A DNA stretch of 64,000 bases. Origin: Cognaticolwellia sediminilitoris. GTDB lineage: Bacteria > Pseudomonadota > Gammaproteobacteria > Enterobacterales > Alteromonadaceae. Position 1 is the first letter of the stretch; each line of letters begins with the position of its first letter. The position numbers and the translations under genes are program-made. The DNA is taken from positions 1 through 64,000 of the forward strand of contig NBOG01000005.1 in assembly GCA_002104535.1 (NCBI GenBank). Direction: 5' to 3'. The notes below the pieces were generated by a model that saw nothing but the letters and a program-made list of their open reading frames with translations, was not told where the DNA came from and did not search any database. Positions 10,844 to 21,522 of this stretch are shown one piece after another.

Positions 10844-11926
10844 TTACCTTAATTTCAAGGTTGCTAATCCAACCAATACCAACACTAAAGAAATAATCCA
10901 AAAGCGTACAATCACTCTTGGCTCCGGCCAGCCTTTTAATTCGTAATGATGATGAATGGGTGCCATACGGAAAATGCGCTGTCCACGCAACTTGTACGAA
11001 CCAACTTGTAAAATAACTGACAGTGTTTCCATCACAAAGACACCACCCATGATAAATAGTACTAGCTCTTGTCTTACTAAAACGGCAATAACGCCGAGTG
11101 AAGCGCCTAAGGCCAACGAACCAACATCGCCCATAAATACTTGGGCTGGGTAGGTGTTAAACCATAAAAACCCTAAACCTGCACCGACAATAGCGGTACA
11201 CACAATGACCAGTTCACTTGCTAAGGCAATATGAGGAATGTGTAAATACGTAGAAAAGTTTGCATGGCCTGTCATATAAGCAAATACCGCAAATGCCCCA
11301 GCAACCATAATCGTTGGAACGATCGCCAAACCATCAAGACCATCAGTTAAATTAACGGCATTACTGGTACCTACAATCACGAAATAAACTAAACCGATAT
11401 ACAGCAAGCCAAGTTGCGGCAACACATCTTTAATAAATGGGATCAGTAACGTGGTTTCTTCTGGGTTTTGCGAAAATTGATATAAGAATATCGCGGTAGC
11501 TAAACCCGCAACTGTTTGCCAGAAGTATTTCCAACGCGCGATTAAGCCATTAGAGTCCTTACGAATGACTTTTCGATAATCATCAACAAAACCAATAGTG
11601 CCAAAGCTAACTAAAACAAATAACACCACCCAAACATAGGTATTAGTTAAGTCAGCCCACAACAAAACACTGGCCACAATCGATGCCAAAATTAGCAAAC
11701 CGCCCATGGTTGGCGTACCCGATTTTGACAAATGACTTTCTGGACCGTCATCTCTAACCGTTTGGCCAATTTGCATACGCTGTAAAGCGCGAATTAATTT
11801 CGGACCAAAATATAACGAAATAATTAATGCCGTTAAGGTCGAAATAATCGCCCTAAAGGTTAAATATGAAAAGACATTAAAGAATGAATAATATTGGGTG
11901 AGATACTCACCTAACCAAAGTAACAT
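10844..11926 (-). CDS. mraY: Phospho-MurNAc-pentapeptide translocase MraY
   Basis: Integral membrane enzyme that moves phospho-MurNAc-pentapeptide onto undecaprenyl phosphate, forming lipid I. About ten membrane segments are present. Catalytic motifs are visible: FVDDYRKV (aspartate pair), [13 protein letters not shown] and the [15 protein letters not shown] histidine cluster. The open frame extends to 11962, but the ATG at 11926 begins [13 protein letters not shown], matches the family N-terminus and gives 360 residues, the standard length. It also sits on the murF stop as TAATG. Confidence 0.97.
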   Translation of the reverse strand: MLLWLGEYLTQYYSFFNVFSYLTFRAIISTLTALIISLYFGPKLIRALQRMQIGQTVRDDGPESHLSKSGTPTMGGLLILASIVASVLLWADLTNTYVWVVLFVLVSFGTIGFVDDYRKVIRKDSNGLIARWKYFWQTVAGLATAIFLYQFSQNPEETTLLIPFIKDVLPQLGLLYIGLVYFVIVGTSNAVNLTDGLDGLAIVPTIMVAGAFAVFAYMTGHANFSTYLHIPHIALASELVIVCTAIVGAGLGFLWFNTYPAQVFMGDVGSLALGASLGVIAVLVRQELVLFIMGGVFVMETLSVILQVGSYKLRGQRIFRMAPIHHHYELKGWPEPRVIVRFWIISLVLVLVGLATLKLR

Positions 11927-13326
11927 TATGCCTGCTCCTGCAGTGTAAGACTGTTGTGCCATTGAATAATATCAGCCACTACGTATTCCATATGAGCACT
12001 GCGTGAACCTTTTACTAAAATTGTCACTTGTTGCTCTTCACCTTGAAGTAACTGCTGTAATCGTGACATTAATTTATCTTTACTACTAAAATGTTGTGCT
12101 TTATCTTGCTGTCCTTGATAGAAAGCATCTGATGTATTCTGGCTTAATACACCTAGCGTTAATAAATCATCGATATTTTTATTTTTTGCGTATGCACCCA
12201 CTTCTTGATGATAACGCCGTGCTTCACTGCCTAACTCTCCCATATCGCCAAGAATGAGTACTGTTCGGCCCGGATAACTTGCTAATAAGTCTGACGCGGC
12301 ATTAATAGATTCAACATTGGCATTGTATGTGTCATCAATTAACTTAGTGTTAGCGCCCAGTTGATGTAAATTTAATCGGCCTTTAACTGCTGCCATTTGT
12401 GCTAAACCTAAACGAATATCATCCAGGCTAGCACCAAACTCTAAAGCTATAGTCGCTGCGGCTACGGCATTACAAACGTTATGATGACCAGGAACAGTCA
12501 ACTCGATATAAGTGCTACCAATTGGCGTAGTGAGTTTAAAGCTGGCGCAGCCATTATCATCTAAAATTTCTTGCTGACTAAAGCAATCCGCTTCGCTCTG
12601 ACAAGAAAAATGACGCACGACTTTATCATCTAAACGCCACTGCCATTTATCTGCCCATTGGGTATTTTTTTGAAATATCGCAATACCATTTGCAGGTAAA
12701 CCCGAGAAAATCTCTCCCTTGGCACGAGCAACACCACATAAATCGCCGAAGCCTTCTAAATGAGCGGCGGCAATGTTGTTAATAATGGCAACATCAGGCT
12801 TCACTAGCGCTGAGGTATAGGCTATTTCCCCAATGTGATTTGCGCCTAATTCAACTACCGCGAAATCATGTTTTTCTTCTAACCTTAGTAAGGTCAGCGG
12901 CACGCCAATATCGTTATTAAAGTTACCTTTGGTGGCCAAAACATTGCCTAATCGGCTTAAAATTGCTGCGACCATTTCTTTAACTGTCGTTTTTCCGCTA
13001 CTTCCGGTAATTGCCACTGTTTTAGGTGCTACTTTTGCCTTCACATAAGCACCAATTAGACCTAACGCTTGATGGGTATCTTTTACTACTATTTGTGCAA
13101 TACCCAGTCCGGCTTGTACTTGTTGGACAATCACGGCGCTACAGCCAAGCTCGCTTGCTTGTGTTAAAAATTTATGTCCATCAAAGTTTGGCCCTTTCAA
13201 TGCTAAGAAAACATCGCCGGCGTTTAATGCTCGACTGTCGGTACTAATGGCATTAATGGTAAGATTTTCGCCAATTAAATCGCCATTAATTGCGCTTGAA
13301 AGTTCTGTTAACGTTAATGTGATCAT
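11926..13326 (-). CDS. murF: UDP-MurNAc-tripeptide--D-Ala-D-Ala ligase MurF
   Basis: Adds the D-Ala-D-Ala dipeptide made by Ddl, completing the cytoplasmic pentapeptide precursor. The Mur-ligase ATP loop [14 protein letters not shown] lies near residues 104-117, with [24 protein letters not shown] and the [12 protein letters not shown] motif following. The 466-residue length is usual. Its ATG overlaps the murE stop (ATGA) and its own stop overlaps the mraY start, so the three genes are tightly coupled. Confidence 0.96.
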   Translation of the reverse strand: MITLTLTELSSAINGDLIGENLTINAISTDSRALNAGDVFLALKGPNFDGHKFLTQASELGCSAVIVQQVQAGLGIAQIVVKDTHQALGLIGAYVKAKVAPKTVAITGSSGKTTVKEMVAAILSRLGNVLATKGNFNNDIGVPLTLLRLEEKHDFAVVELGANHIGEIAYTSALVKPDVAIINNIAAAHLEGFGDLCGVARAKGEIFSGLPANGIAIFQKNTQWADKWQWRLDDKVVRHFSCQSEADCFSQQEILDDNGCASFKLTTPIGSTYIELTVPGHHNVCNAVAAATIALEFGASLDDIRLGLAQMAAVKGRLNLHQLGANTKLIDDTYNANVESINAASDLLASYPGRTVLILGDMGELGSEARRYHQEVGAYAKNKNIDDLLTLGVLSQNTSDAFYQGQQDKAQHFSSKDKLMSRLQQLLQGEEQQVTILVKGSRSAHMEYVVADIIQWHNSLTLQEQA

Positions 13327-14921
13327 AACGCTACCTCTTCACAATAAAATGCGCTTACTAACGCACGTTCATCATAGTGACGCTTTTCATCACCAAAAAT
13401 CATGTAGTCTTCATGCCCTTTACCAGCACATAAAATAATGTCATTCGGCTTTGCCTGTGAGAATGCAGTGTTAATCGCACTCTTTCTATCTAATATTTTT
13501 TCAACCTGCGTTGTTTGGCTAAAACCTGCGATAATCTCATTAGCAATGGCATCAGGGTCTTCACTACGAGGGTTGTCATTGGTAATGATAATTTGATCCG
13601 CTTTACTTTCAGCTACCTTCGCCATTAGTGGGCGTTTACCCTTATCGCGATCGCCACCACAACCAAATACAAGCCATAACTTGCCATGGCAATGAAGACG
13701 ACATGCGTCTAAAGCACTGGCTAAGGCATCAGGGGTATGCGCATAATCAACAACCGTGGTCGGTTTGCCTGCAAATGAGTAAGCCTCCATTCGACCACTG
13801 ATAGGTTTTAGTGCTTTAATCGCAGAAGCAATGGTATCAATTGCAACGTTTTCGACCATCAGCACCGCAATCGCTGCTAGCAAGTTTTCAACATTAAAGT
13901 CGCCAAGTAACTCACTAGAAATCTGACATTGTCCTTGGTCAGTATTAAGTGTAAAACTGATACCCTCAGCAAGATGTTTAACCGCTGATGCTTGTGCAAA
14001 ACGGTCATATTCACAAATATCTTTACCTAGTCCATAAACCACTACGGGTTGTGATTTATGCCAAGTATCTAACCAAACTTGTGCTTGAAGATCATCACCA
14101 TTAATCACGGCAACTTGATTATTATCACCGCTAAATATTAATTTTTTCGCTTCAGCATACGCTGACATAGTGTGATGATAATCAAGATGATCACGTGATA
14201 AATTAGTGAATACCGCGGTATTAAATAAGCTTGCATGTACGCGTTTTTGATCTAATGCATGTGACGACACTTCCATCGCAACATCTGTAATACTTTGGTT
14301 GGCAAATAAGCTCAAAAGTTGATGTAGCTCTGTGGCGCCAGGTGTGGTGTTAGCAATGGTCTGCAAATTGTCTAACTTACCTGCACCATTAGTACCAATT
14401 ACCGCACAGTTTTTCTGACAGCTATCTAATAAATTAGCAATAATTTGGCTTGTGCTAGTTTTACCATTAGTTCCAGTTATACCAATCACATTCAGGTGCG
14501 CCGCTGGTTCGCCATAAAAGGCTTTGGCAACGGCAAATAAATTTTCGTTTAATTTAAAGTAATTTACTATCGCAACGGGTGCATTTGATGTCGACAACTG
14601 CCACGTTAATTGCCCATGCCCAGACTGCTCAGTACATTCTTGAATGACCATCGCGCAATCAGCGGCGATAGCTTGAGCGATATGTTCTCGACCATCGCTT
14701 AAACTGCCGATAACCGCACAAAAAACATCGCCAGAACTAAGAGCACGCGTGTCGTTGACTAAGTCTGCACTGTTGCTATTAGTCAGTTCTAGCGGGTTAA
14801 ATTGTTTTTTAAGTTGCGCTAAATCATCACTGCTGAGGGCAATATCACCAAAGCGTAAAACCGCTTCAATAGCGGCAAAATTTCTTGGTTGATTATAAAC
14901 GCGTAAAGCGTGATCAGACAT
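13323..14921 (-). CDS. murE: UDP-MurNAc-dipeptide--meso-DAP ligase MurE
   Basis: Adds meso-diaminopimelate to UDP-MurNAc-L-Ala-D-Glu. The ATP loop GITGTNGKTSTSQ is present. The C-terminal motif ITNDNPRSEDPD carries DNPR, which selects meso-DAP over lysine, so the wall is the usual Gram-negative A1-gamma type. I chose the ATG at 14921, which has AAGGAG seven bases upstream, rather than the GTG at 14927, which would be only one base from the same site. That gives 532 residues, slightly longer than the E. coli protein. The start overlaps the ftsI 3' end. Confidence 0.96.
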   Translation of the reverse strand: MSDHALRVYNQPRNFAAIEAVLRFGDIALSSDDLAQLKKQFNPLELTNSNSADLVNDTRALSSGDVFCAVIGSLSDGREHIAQAIAADCAMVIQECTEQSGHGQLTWQLSTSNAPVAIVNYFKLNENLFAVAKAFYGEPAAHLNVIGITGTNGKTSTSQIIANLLDSCQKNCAVIGTNGAGKLDNLQTIANTTPGATELHQLLSLFANQSITDVAMEVSSHALDQKRVHASLFNTAVFTNLSRDHLDYHHTMSAYAEAKKLIFSGDNNQVAVINGDDLQAQVWLDTWHKSQPVVVYGLGKDICEYDRFAQASAVKHLAEGISFTLNTDQGQCQISSELLGDFNVENLLAAIAVLMVENVAIDTIASAIKALKPISGRMEAYSFAGKPTTVVDYAHTPDALASALDACRLHCHGKLWLVFGCGGDRDKGKRPLMAKVAESKADQIIITNDNPRSEDPDAIANEIIAGFSQTTQVEKILDRKSAINTAFSQAKPNDIILCAGKGHEDYMIFGDEKRHYDERALVSAFYCEEVAL

Positions 14922-16671
14922 GGTCACGCTCCTTAGCTAAACTTTCAGATTTTGTTTCTGCTTTCACAGAGGATACTCTGGTATTCGCATCCGGCGGTAC
15001 ATTGAGCAGCCGCAGCGTGCCCTTCATAATTCGCGAAAAAACTGGCGCGGCCACTTCACCGCCATGATATAGATCTCCGCCGGGATCATCGATGACCACC
15101 ACCACGGCAATTTCAGGATCTGAAATAGGTGCCATGCCTGCAAATAATCCAACATAATCATTACCGTAACCACCGGCAAACGCTTTAATAGCGGTACCAC
15201 TTTTACCGCCAACGCGATATCCATCAACTTTCGCGACTGTGTATTGCTCATCCACAACATGTTCAAGTAATTCGACTACGTTTTGGCTATGTTCAGCAGA
15301 GAAAATACGTTCATAATGTTTATTCTTTTGCGCTGCAGGGTCTTGTTTTAAAATAGTTAATGGCGTTTTAATTCCACCATTAGCTAATATGGTGTAAAAA
15401 CGTGCTAACTGGATCGGGGTAATAGCCACGCCATGTCCCCAAGATAAAGTCGCCAATTCGAATTTTGACCAGCGTGCTCTGTCATGCATCATGCCCGAAC
15501 TTTCGCCGACTAAACCTGTGCCCGTTTCTTCAGAAAAACCAGCATCAAAAAACTTATCAATTAGGTAATCTTTTGGCACTGATAACGCTAACTTAGTGGT
15601 GCCCATATTTGAAGAATGTACTAATAACTCCGCTAAACTAATTTTTCCAAGATAACGAGGATCAGCAACACGACTACCACCTAGGCGCATCCACCCTGGA
15701 TAAGTATCAATTATGCTATCTTTTTCTACGCTGCCGAACTCTAATGCGGTTAACACCGTTAGCGGTTTCATGGTTGAACCCGGCTCATATATGTCGGTGA
15801 TTGCGCGATTACGAAAACGATGAATAGCGACGCCCGCACGATTATTTGGGTTGTATGATGGACTATTCACCAACGCTAATACTTCACCAGTATTTACATT
15901 AGTAACAACTGCCGAGCCTGATGTAGCTTTAAAAGCTTTCACCGCGCCTTTTAATTCTCGATAAGCAAGAGCTTGAATACGTTGATCGATACTTAAAGTA
16001 ATATTTTCAGGAGGTGTCGATGCTTTTACCGATAATATTTCAATTTTTCGACCTTTGGCATCTTTACGATATTTTTTCTCGCCATCCTCACCCGTAAGCA
16101 GTTGATTATAAACACGCTCAACACCTTCAATACCTTTGTCATCAACATTGGTAAAACCAACAATATGAGCGCTAATTTCACCGGCAGGGTAAAAACGCTT
16201 AGATTCTTTACGAAGATGGATACCCGGAATTTTTAACTCTTGGATATACGCAGCCATCGCAGGCGCAACTTTACGCTCGATGTAAACAAAGCGTTTAGTC
16301 GGATTTTTGGTAATTCTAACTTTTAGCTTATTAACGTCTTGGCCAAGTACATCCGCTAGCGCTTGCCAATGCTTTTTCATCGATAAGGCGTTGGTCTCGA
16401 AGATAATCTTAGGATCGGCCCAAACCGTTTCTACTGGCACGCTGATAGCTAATTCATGACCATTACGATCAACAATTGAGCCTCGCTGTACGGTTTTAGT
16501 ATTGGTACGTAATGAACGATTATCCCCTTGCTTTTTTAGCATATCAGGTTCAAATACTTGAATATAAGCAGTACGGGCCATCAAACCAGCATAAATCAGC
16601 ACAACAGCAGCTATCACAACGTAAAAACGCCATGCTACTGTGTTCGGATTATATTGTGCTGATTTTTTCAT
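14914..16671 (-). CDS. ftsI: Peptidoglycan D,D-transpeptidase FtsI (PBP3)
   Basis: Septal class B penicillin-binding protein that crosslinks glycan strands made by FtsW. A short cytoplasmic tail leads to one membrane helix at about residues 14-32. The PBP dimerisation domain follows, then the transpeptidase domain with all three active-site motifs: S299-T-M-K302, S353-S-N355 and K490-S-G-T493. Total length is 585 residues. It lies 21 bases downstream of ftsL. It is a beta-lactam target, and nothing in the motifs suggests an altered active site. Confidence 0.97.
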   Translation of the reverse strand: MKKSAQYNPNTVAWRFYVVIAAVVLIYAGLMARTAYIQVFEPDMLKKQGDNRSLRTNTKTVQRGSIVDRNGHELAISVPVETVWADPKIIFETNALSMKKHWQALADVLGQDVNKLKVRITKNPTKRFVYIERKVAPAMAAYIQELKIPGIHLRKESKRFYPAGEISAHIVGFTNVDDKGIEGVERVYNQLLTGEDGEKKYRKDAKGRKIEILSVKASTPPENITLSIDQRIQALAYRELKGAVKAFKATSGSAVVTNVNTGEVLALVNSPSYNPNNRAGVAIHRFRNRAITDIYEPGSTMKPLTVLTALEFGSVEKDSIIDTYPGWMRLGGSRVADPRYLGKISLAELLVHSSNMGTTKLALSVPKDYLIDKFFDAGFSEETGTGLVGESSGMMHDRARWSKFELATLSWGHGVAITPIQLARFYTILANGGIKTPLTILKQDPAAQKNKHYERIFSAEHSQNVVELLEHVVDEQYTVAKVDGYRVGGKSGTAIKAFAGGYGNDYVGLFAGMAPISDPEIAVVVVIDDPGGDLYHGGEVAAPVFSRIMKGTLRLLNVPPDANTRVSSVKAETKSESLAKERDHV

Positions 16672-16692
16672 AGTCCTACTTGTACTAATAAT

Positions 16693-17007
16693 TTACGGTA
16701 ATTTTATAATTATTTCTGAGCTGGCATCTGGCCTTGCCATATTTAGTTGTTTTTCTGCACTACTTTCAATAGCGCTATGTTCTGCCAAACTGTTTTGCTC
16801 TAATAATAAATTACGCCATTCATTTTCTAGTGCATCTCGCTCAGTTAATAGCACTTCTATTTTACTGGTTGTTATGCGATTTAAATGCGTGAAATAAATC
16901 ACTGAAAATGCTGACACCAATACCAATATCAAAATGCCATAAACCACTAAATGGCGGCGAATGTCATGCCAAATATCAAGCGTTAACACAACTTTCTTGG
17001 TTGTCAT
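16693..17007 (-). CDS. ftsL: Cell division protein FtsL
   Basis: Small bitopic divisome protein forming a coiled coil with FtsB and binding FtsQ and FtsWI. At 104 residues it has a cytoplasmic N-terminus, one membrane helix at about 19-38 (VYGILILVLVSAFSVIYF) and a periplasmic heptad-like stretch rich in Leu/Glu. The family is poorly conserved in sequence. Size, topology and position between rsmH and ftsI make the call firm. It starts 15 bases after the rsmH stop. Confidence 0.92.
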   Translation of the reverse strand: MTTKKVVLTLDIWHDIRRHLVVYGILILVLVSAFSVIYFTHLNRITTSKIEVLLTERDALENEWRNLLLEQNSLAEHSAIESSAEKQLNMARPDASSEIIIKLP

Positions 17008-17022
17008 ACTAAAGCGCCGTAC

Positions 17023-17964
17023 TTAGCGCGCTAACCTTTCTGCAACTCGAAGTACTGAACTGCGTGAACGTACGTTTTCTTCAACTTCATCTTTGCTCGG
17101 CTTTAACTTGCGTCCGATAAGGCTTAAGTTCTTACCTTTGTTTAATTCTTCTTCACTGATCGGCATGCCGCGTGGAACTTTCTTACCTTGCGAATGCTTT
17201 TTCATAAATTGCTTAACAAGACGGTCTTCAAGAGAGTGAAAGCTAATCACCACTAATCGACCACCAGTGCTTAACACCGATAAAGATGCTGCTAGCACTT
17301 TTTCAATTTGCTCTAATTCGCTGTTGATATACATACGAATAGCTTGGAAACTTCGTGTTGCAGGATGCTTTTTAATTTCTCTTTGTGGTGCAGTTTTCTT
17401 AATTAATTGTGCTAACTGGCTAGTGCGTGTAAGCGGATTAATTTCACGCTCATCAACAATGGCATTAGCGATACGCCATGCGTGTTTCTCTTCGCCAAAA
17501 GTGCGTAGTACCCAAGTAATATCTTCAACATCTGCAACGGCTAACCATTCTGCGGCTGTTTGACCACGTGTTGTATCCATACGCATATCAAGGGGGCCGT
17601 CTTTCATAAAGCTAAAGCCACGCTCTGCTTCGTCTAATTGTGGAGATGACACGCCAAGGTCTAACAAGATGCCGTCAATTTTTTCACTTAACTGATGCTT
17701 ATCAACGATCATTTCTAAGTCAGCAAAACCATGATGTTCAATGATAAAGCGTTCATCGTCAGCATATTTTTCTGCTGCTGCAATAGCGGTTGGATCACGA
17801 TCAATTGCAATCAAACGTCCGTTTGGCCCTAAATTTTCAAGAATCAAACCCGAGTGCCCACCACGACCAAAAGTACAGTCGATGTAGATACCGTCTGGTT
17901 TTATCGCAAGACCTGAAATTGACTCGTCAAGCAGAACTGAAATATGTGCATTATCGTGTTGCAT
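17023..17964 (-). CDS. rsmH: 16S rRNA (cytosine1402-N4)-methyltransferase RsmH
   Basis: SAM-dependent enzyme that methylates N4 of C1402 in 16S rRNA, formerly MraW. The N-terminal [14 protein letters not shown] and SAM-binding [14 protein letters not shown] motifs are present, with [20 protein letters not shown] and a C-terminal [16 protein letters not shown]. The 313-residue length is standard. It is the second gene of the dcw cluster, 50 bases after mraZ. Confidence 0.97.
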   Translation of the reverse strand: MQHDNAHISVLLDESISGLAIKPDGIYIDCTFGRGGHSGLILENLGPNGRLIAIDRDPTAIAAAEKYADDERFIIEHHGFADLEMIVDKHQLSEKIDGILLDLGVSSPQLDEAERGFSFMKDGPLDMRMDTTRGQTAAEWLAVADVEDITWVLRTFGEEKHAWRIANAIVDEREINPLTRTSQLAQLIKKTAPQREIKKHPATRSFQAIRMYINSELEQIEKVLAASLSVLSTGGRLVVISFHSLEDRLVKQFMKKHSQGKKVPRGMPISEEELNKGKNLSLIGRKLKPSKDEVEENVRSRSSVLRVAERLAR

Positions 17965-18014
17965 TATGAGTTTATTAACGCCATCTAATTTTTAATATTA
18001 AATCGAACGATTTA

Positions 18015-18473
18015 TCACAAAGATAAATCAAGTAAACGGTCAGTGAGCTCAATTTCACCTGACTGAATTTTCGCAATACCTTGTTGCATTTGTGCTTGCC
18101 AAGCGTTGTCGCTCCAAATTTCAAACTTTTTCAATTGACCGACTAACATCAAGTTTTTTTCCAAACCGGCATGTTGTCTTAATGGACCATTAATTAATAA
18201 ACGACCACTCTTATCAATTTCACAATCTGAAGCATTTCCTAATAGCACTTGCTGTAAAAGTCGTTCTTGTGGGTTCATACTCGACAAACCACACAGTTTT
18301 ATTTCTATTTCTTCCCATTCGGGCAGTGGATATAACAATAAACACGGGTGCTGAATATCAACAGTACAGACCATTTTTCCTTGGCAATCAGCAAATAGCT
18401 CCTCGCGATACCTTGTAGGTATCGTGATTCTATTCTTGCTGTCGAGCGTTATTGCGCTAGTGCCTCTATACAT
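18015..18473 (-). CDS. mraZ: Transcriptional regulator MraZ
   Basis: DNA-binding repressor of the dcw cluster, forming ring-shaped oligomers. It has two SpoVT-AbrB-like half-domains, each with the family DxxxR motif: LDSKNRITIPTRYRE near residues 11-25 and EIDKSGRLLINGPLR near 85-99. The 152-residue length is standard. It is the first gene of the cluster and is preceded by phased GTGG(G) boxes at the promoter, the arrangement expected for autorepression by MraZ. The ribosome site before the ATG is weak. Confidence 0.96.
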   Translation of the reverse strand: MYRGTSAITLDSKNRITIPTRYREELFADCQGKMVCTVDIQHPCLLLYPLPEWEEIEIKLCGLSSMNPQERLLQQVLLGNASDCEIDKSGRLLINGPLRQHAGLEKNLMLVGQLKKFEIWSDNAWQAQMQQGIAKIQSGEIELTDRLLDLSL

Positions 18474-18501
18474 AATCCGCTTTATTATTTGGGGATCCCT
18501 T

Positions 18502-18530
18502 AAGATCCACTAATTCCCACTTTTTCCCAC
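18502..18530 (-). promoter_or_regulatory. MraZ operator: three 10-bp-phased GTGG(G) boxes
   Basis: Read on the minus strand, GTGGG, GTGGG and GTGGA occur with an exact 10-base period. This matches the known MraZ binding pattern of TGGG boxes spaced by one helical turn. The boxes cover the predicted transcription start, so bound MraZ would block initiation. The third box is degenerate. Confidence 0.8.
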
Positions 18531-18538
18531 ATTGATAC

Positions 18539-18568
18539 AGTTTAGTGAGTAAAGCAAACTTATGTCAA
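18539..18568 (-). promoter_or_regulatory. Promoter of the dcw cluster
   Basis: A perfect TTGACA (18563-18568) is followed after 18 bases by TAAACT (18539-18544) on the minus strand. The predicted start falls within or just before the MraZ boxes. The leader to the mraZ ATG is about 60 bases. Confidence 0.65.
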
Positions 18569-18744
18569 GCAAAGTTTTGTATTTTGATCTCGCTGAGCGC
18601 CTATAAAATAAAGGCTTTGAGGGAAGTGAATGAAATTGTGGGCTTTTGTGGATCTGACGCCCAGTTTAGGCTTGAAATTTATTTATTTTTAACGAAAAAA
18701 CGCTTTTAGTGTCATGAATTAGAGACACTGGTGATACATTCACC

Positions 18745-19875
18745 CTAATTATTGGCCTTTATAATTGGCCCTGTTGGGTATAAAAGAAAGTGCTGTCCCG
18801 ATAACTTAATGGCTAATTCTGTACCTAAAACATATAAATTTTGGCTGTAAAAGCTTAACTGTTTGAACGCTAAGGCGTTATTTTGCTCGATACTACTGAG
18901 TAAGTAATGATATCCCTGCTGCGTGACGCTGATATGTTCAATAATAACATTATTCTCTGCCTGCTCGCTGAGCTCAAGATCATTAGGTTTAACCAATAGT
19001 TGCAAGTTTAATGCTGAATCGGTGTGGTTTTCAACAGTAGTATTATCACCAACAGCTGTGATTAAAGTATCGCCTGTCGTTTGACCAATTAAACTTGTTA
19101 CCTTTAAGTTCTCAGTTTCATTCAAAAGCGTGACCGGTAACCAGCACCCTAATTGCAGAAAATCTGCAACTTGCCAACTATTAGGTTGTTGACAAACTTG
19201 CGCTGGTTCTCCTACCTGTAAGACTTTACCTTGGTTCATCACCGCTATTTTATCTGCGAAAGTAAAAACTTCATCTTTGTTATGAGTGACAAAAATTGCC
19301 GTCATACCTAAGCGTTTTAGTAACTGGCGAATTTCAATCATCAACTCATGACGTAATCTTGCGTCGATATTTGAAAAAGGTTCGTCAAGTAACAATAAAC
19401 TAGGTTGTGGTGCTAGCGCACGTGCAATAGCAACACGTTGCTGCTGTCCGCCGGATAATTCATGTGGATAACGCGCAGACAGCTCGCTTAATTCTAATAA
19501 GCTTAGTAGCTCTTCACAACGGGCTGATTGCTCTGCTTTCGCTATATTCTTTAAACCAAAACAAATATTTTCACTGACACTCAAGTGAGGAAACAAGGCA
19601 TAGTCTTGGAAAATCATACCTATATTGCGTTGCTCGGCTGGAAGCATAGTATCAAGGGTTATTTTTTTTACTTGCTCGCCACTGCTAATTTCAATGCTAC
19701 CACTGCTTTGCTCAATAAAGCCTGCCAAGGTATTAAGCAAGGTTGTTTTACCACAACCACTGGGCCCAACAAGTCCGAGTATTTCACCTTTGCCTAAGGA
19801 TAAACTCACGTCCGATAGAATCAATTTAGCCTGTAATTCCACGGCTAAGTTCTCAATATTGATCAATGGCTTCAC
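18745..19875 (-). CDS. fbpC: Iron(III) ABC transporter ATP-binding protein (FbpC-like)
   Basis: ATPase subunit of a ferric-iron importer. Walker A GPSGCGKTT is at residues 37-45, the signature LSGGQQQRVAIARAL follows, and Walker B is LLLLDEPFSN. The nucleotide-binding domain is about 240 residues. After it comes a C-terminal TOBE-like regulatory region of about 130 residues, giving 376 in total, as in FbpC/PotA-type subunits. Its ATG overlaps the permease stop by four bases. Putrescine/spermidine transport is the main alternative, but the substrate-binding gene in the same operon is of the iron type. Confidence 0.9.
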   Translation of the reverse strand: MKPLINIENLAVELQAKLILSDVSLSLGKGEILGLVGPSGCGKTTLLNTLAGFIEQSSGSIEISSGEQVKKITLDTMLPAEQRNIGMIFQDYALFPHLSVSENICFGLKNIAKAEQSARCEELLSLLELSELSARYPHELSGGQQQRVAIARALAPQPSLLLLDEPFSNIDARLRHELMIEIRQLLKRLGMTAIFVTHNKDEVFTFADKIAVMNQGKVLQVGEPAQVCQQPNSWQVADFLQLGCWLPVTLLNETENLKVTSLIGQTTGDTLITAVGDNTTVENHTDSALNLQLLVKPNDLELSEQAENNVIIEHISVTQQGYHYLLSSIEQNNALAFKQLSFYSQNLYVLGTELAIKLSGQHFLLYPTGPIIKANN

Positions 19876-21500
19876 TTGTTGTCCTTCTGACGGTTTAGAA
19901 AAATTATCGGCAATAATCCGAACAAAACAATTAAGATAGCACCTAATGCGCCCTGCTCTAATCGTTCATCAGATATTAATTGATAAATTTGCGTACTTAA
20001 CGTTTCAAAATTAAATGGTCGTAATAACAATACTGCGGGTAATTCTTTCATCGCTTCAACAAAGACTAACAACCATGCCACCAAAATAGACGACTTTAAG
20101 AGCGGTAAATGTACCCGAAAAATAGCAGGTAAAGTTTTAACCCCTAAACTAGCTGGCGCAAAGTCGAGAGATTTCGGTATTTGCCCAATACCGGCGCTAA
20201 TCGTGCCATTGGCGATAGCCGAAAATCTGACGACGAAGGCGAATATAATAGCAAAAACGGTACCTGATAGAATCAAACCTGGTGCACTAAAGCCGAGCAT
20301 TTTAGCAAAGTCATTGATGGCATGATCTAATGGGCCAAATGTAGCTAACATCGCCATAGCGAGAACAGTGCCTGGTATAGCATAGCCAAAACCCGAAATT
20401 TGCACAGGGAGAGTACGAGCTTTACTTTGGTGTAGGCGCTGAAATAACCCTAACACCAGAGCGATTAACGTGGCGATTGTTGCACTGTAAGTCGCAATTT
20501 CTATACTATTTTCGCCTGTATCTAACAACGTTAATAATTGGGCATAATCGGCATACTCAAACGCCATTGAAAGTAATAAAATAACCGGTAAAAGAAAGCC
20601 TGCAAAAACTAAAGACCAACAGAATATACTGGCTATTATTTGTTGCCCAAGCGATAACTGCTTTAAAGCTTGGTTGGAATTAGGCCGGCTAGATTGGTGA
20701 CGCTGTCCTGCCCGCGCTCGTTGCTCAGCTACTACAGCAAATAAAATAAATAACATCAACACACTCGCCAGTGCATTGGCTGCTGCAAAGTCGCTATAAC
20801 CTAACCAAGTATCATAAATAGCAGTTGTTAAAGTATTAACGGCAAAATATTGCACGGTTGCGAAATCGGCCAAGGTTTCCATAACCACTAAAGCCAACGC
20901 TACAGCAATAGCCGGTCGCGCTAACGGCAGGGCTATTTTGTAGAAGCTCTGACGCTCTGTACAGCCCAGCAACCGACTTGCACGCAATAAATTACGGTCT
21001 TGTTGCTCAAAAGCCGTACGGGTAAGCATGTATACGTAAGGAAATAATACCAAGGCAATTACTACAGCTGCGCCGCCGATAGTTCTGATATCAAAGAAGT
21101 AATAATCATTTGGTGATTGCCAATCAAACCAGGCGCGCAACGAACGTTGTACAGGACCGGCATAATCAAACAAATCAGTATATAAATAAGCGACCAAATA
21201 AGCCGGCATTGCTAAAGGTAACATTAACAACCATCTAAGTTGCTTACCCATAACGATGTTGGTTTGACTGATAATGGCGGCGGCTGGCACACCAAAACAA
21301 AAAGAAAGTGCGGCAACGAGTATGCCAAGTAATAAAGTGTTACGGATATACTCAGGCAGTACTGTTGCCCACAAATGACTGAATAAATCGCTAGATGCAT
21401 TCAAGCTACCAAATAACATAACAACAACGGGGGTCATTAATGCTAAAGCAAAAAACCAGCTGAAAAACTTCCAGCTGGTATTTCTATTTCCGGTCAGCAC
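19872..21500 (-). CDS. fbpB: Iron(III) ABC transporter permease (FbpB-like)
   Basis: Two-module permease of 542 residues with about twelve membrane segments, equivalent to two fused BPD_transp_1 domains as in FbpB/HitB/SfuB. Each half carries an EAA-type cytoplasmic loop: ASRLLGCTERQSFYKIALPLARPA in the first half is the clearest. It forms the membrane channel and contacts the ATPase through these loops. The gene begins 22 bases after fbpA and overlaps fbpC, so the three are one transcript. Confidence 0.9.
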   Translation of the reverse strand: MLTGNRNTSWKFFSWFFALALMTPVVVMLFGSLNASSDLFSHLWATVLPEYIRNTLLLGILVAALSFCFGVPAAAIISQTNIVMGKQLRWLLMLPLAMPAYLVAYLYTDLFDYAGPVQRSLRAWFDWQSPNDYYFFDIRTIGGAAVVIALVLFPYVYMLTRTAFEQQDRNLLRASRLLGCTERQSFYKIALPLARPAIAVALALVVMETLADFATVQYFAVNTLTTAIYDTWLGYSDFAAANALASVLMLFILFAVVAEQRARAGQRHQSSRPNSNQALKQLSLGQQIIASIFCWSLVFAGFLLPVILLLSMAFEYADYAQLLTLLDTGENSIEIATYSATIATLIALVLGLFQRLHQSKARTLPVQISGFGYAIPGTVLAMAMLATFGPLDHAINDFAKMLGFSAPGLILSGTVFAIIFAFVVRFSAIANGTISAGIGQIPKSLDFAPASLGVKTLPAIFRVHLPLLKSSILVAWLLVFVEAMKELPAVLLLRPFNFETLSTQIYQLISDERLEQGALGAILIVLFGLLPIIFLNRQKDNK

Positions 21501-21522
21501 CAGGTATGTCTTACTTTAAAAG

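Noticed and set aside
18708-18729. Possible terminator of fbpC
   Set aside because: The stem is only 6 bp with a 10-base loop and the T-run starts several bases after the stem. Too weak to list.
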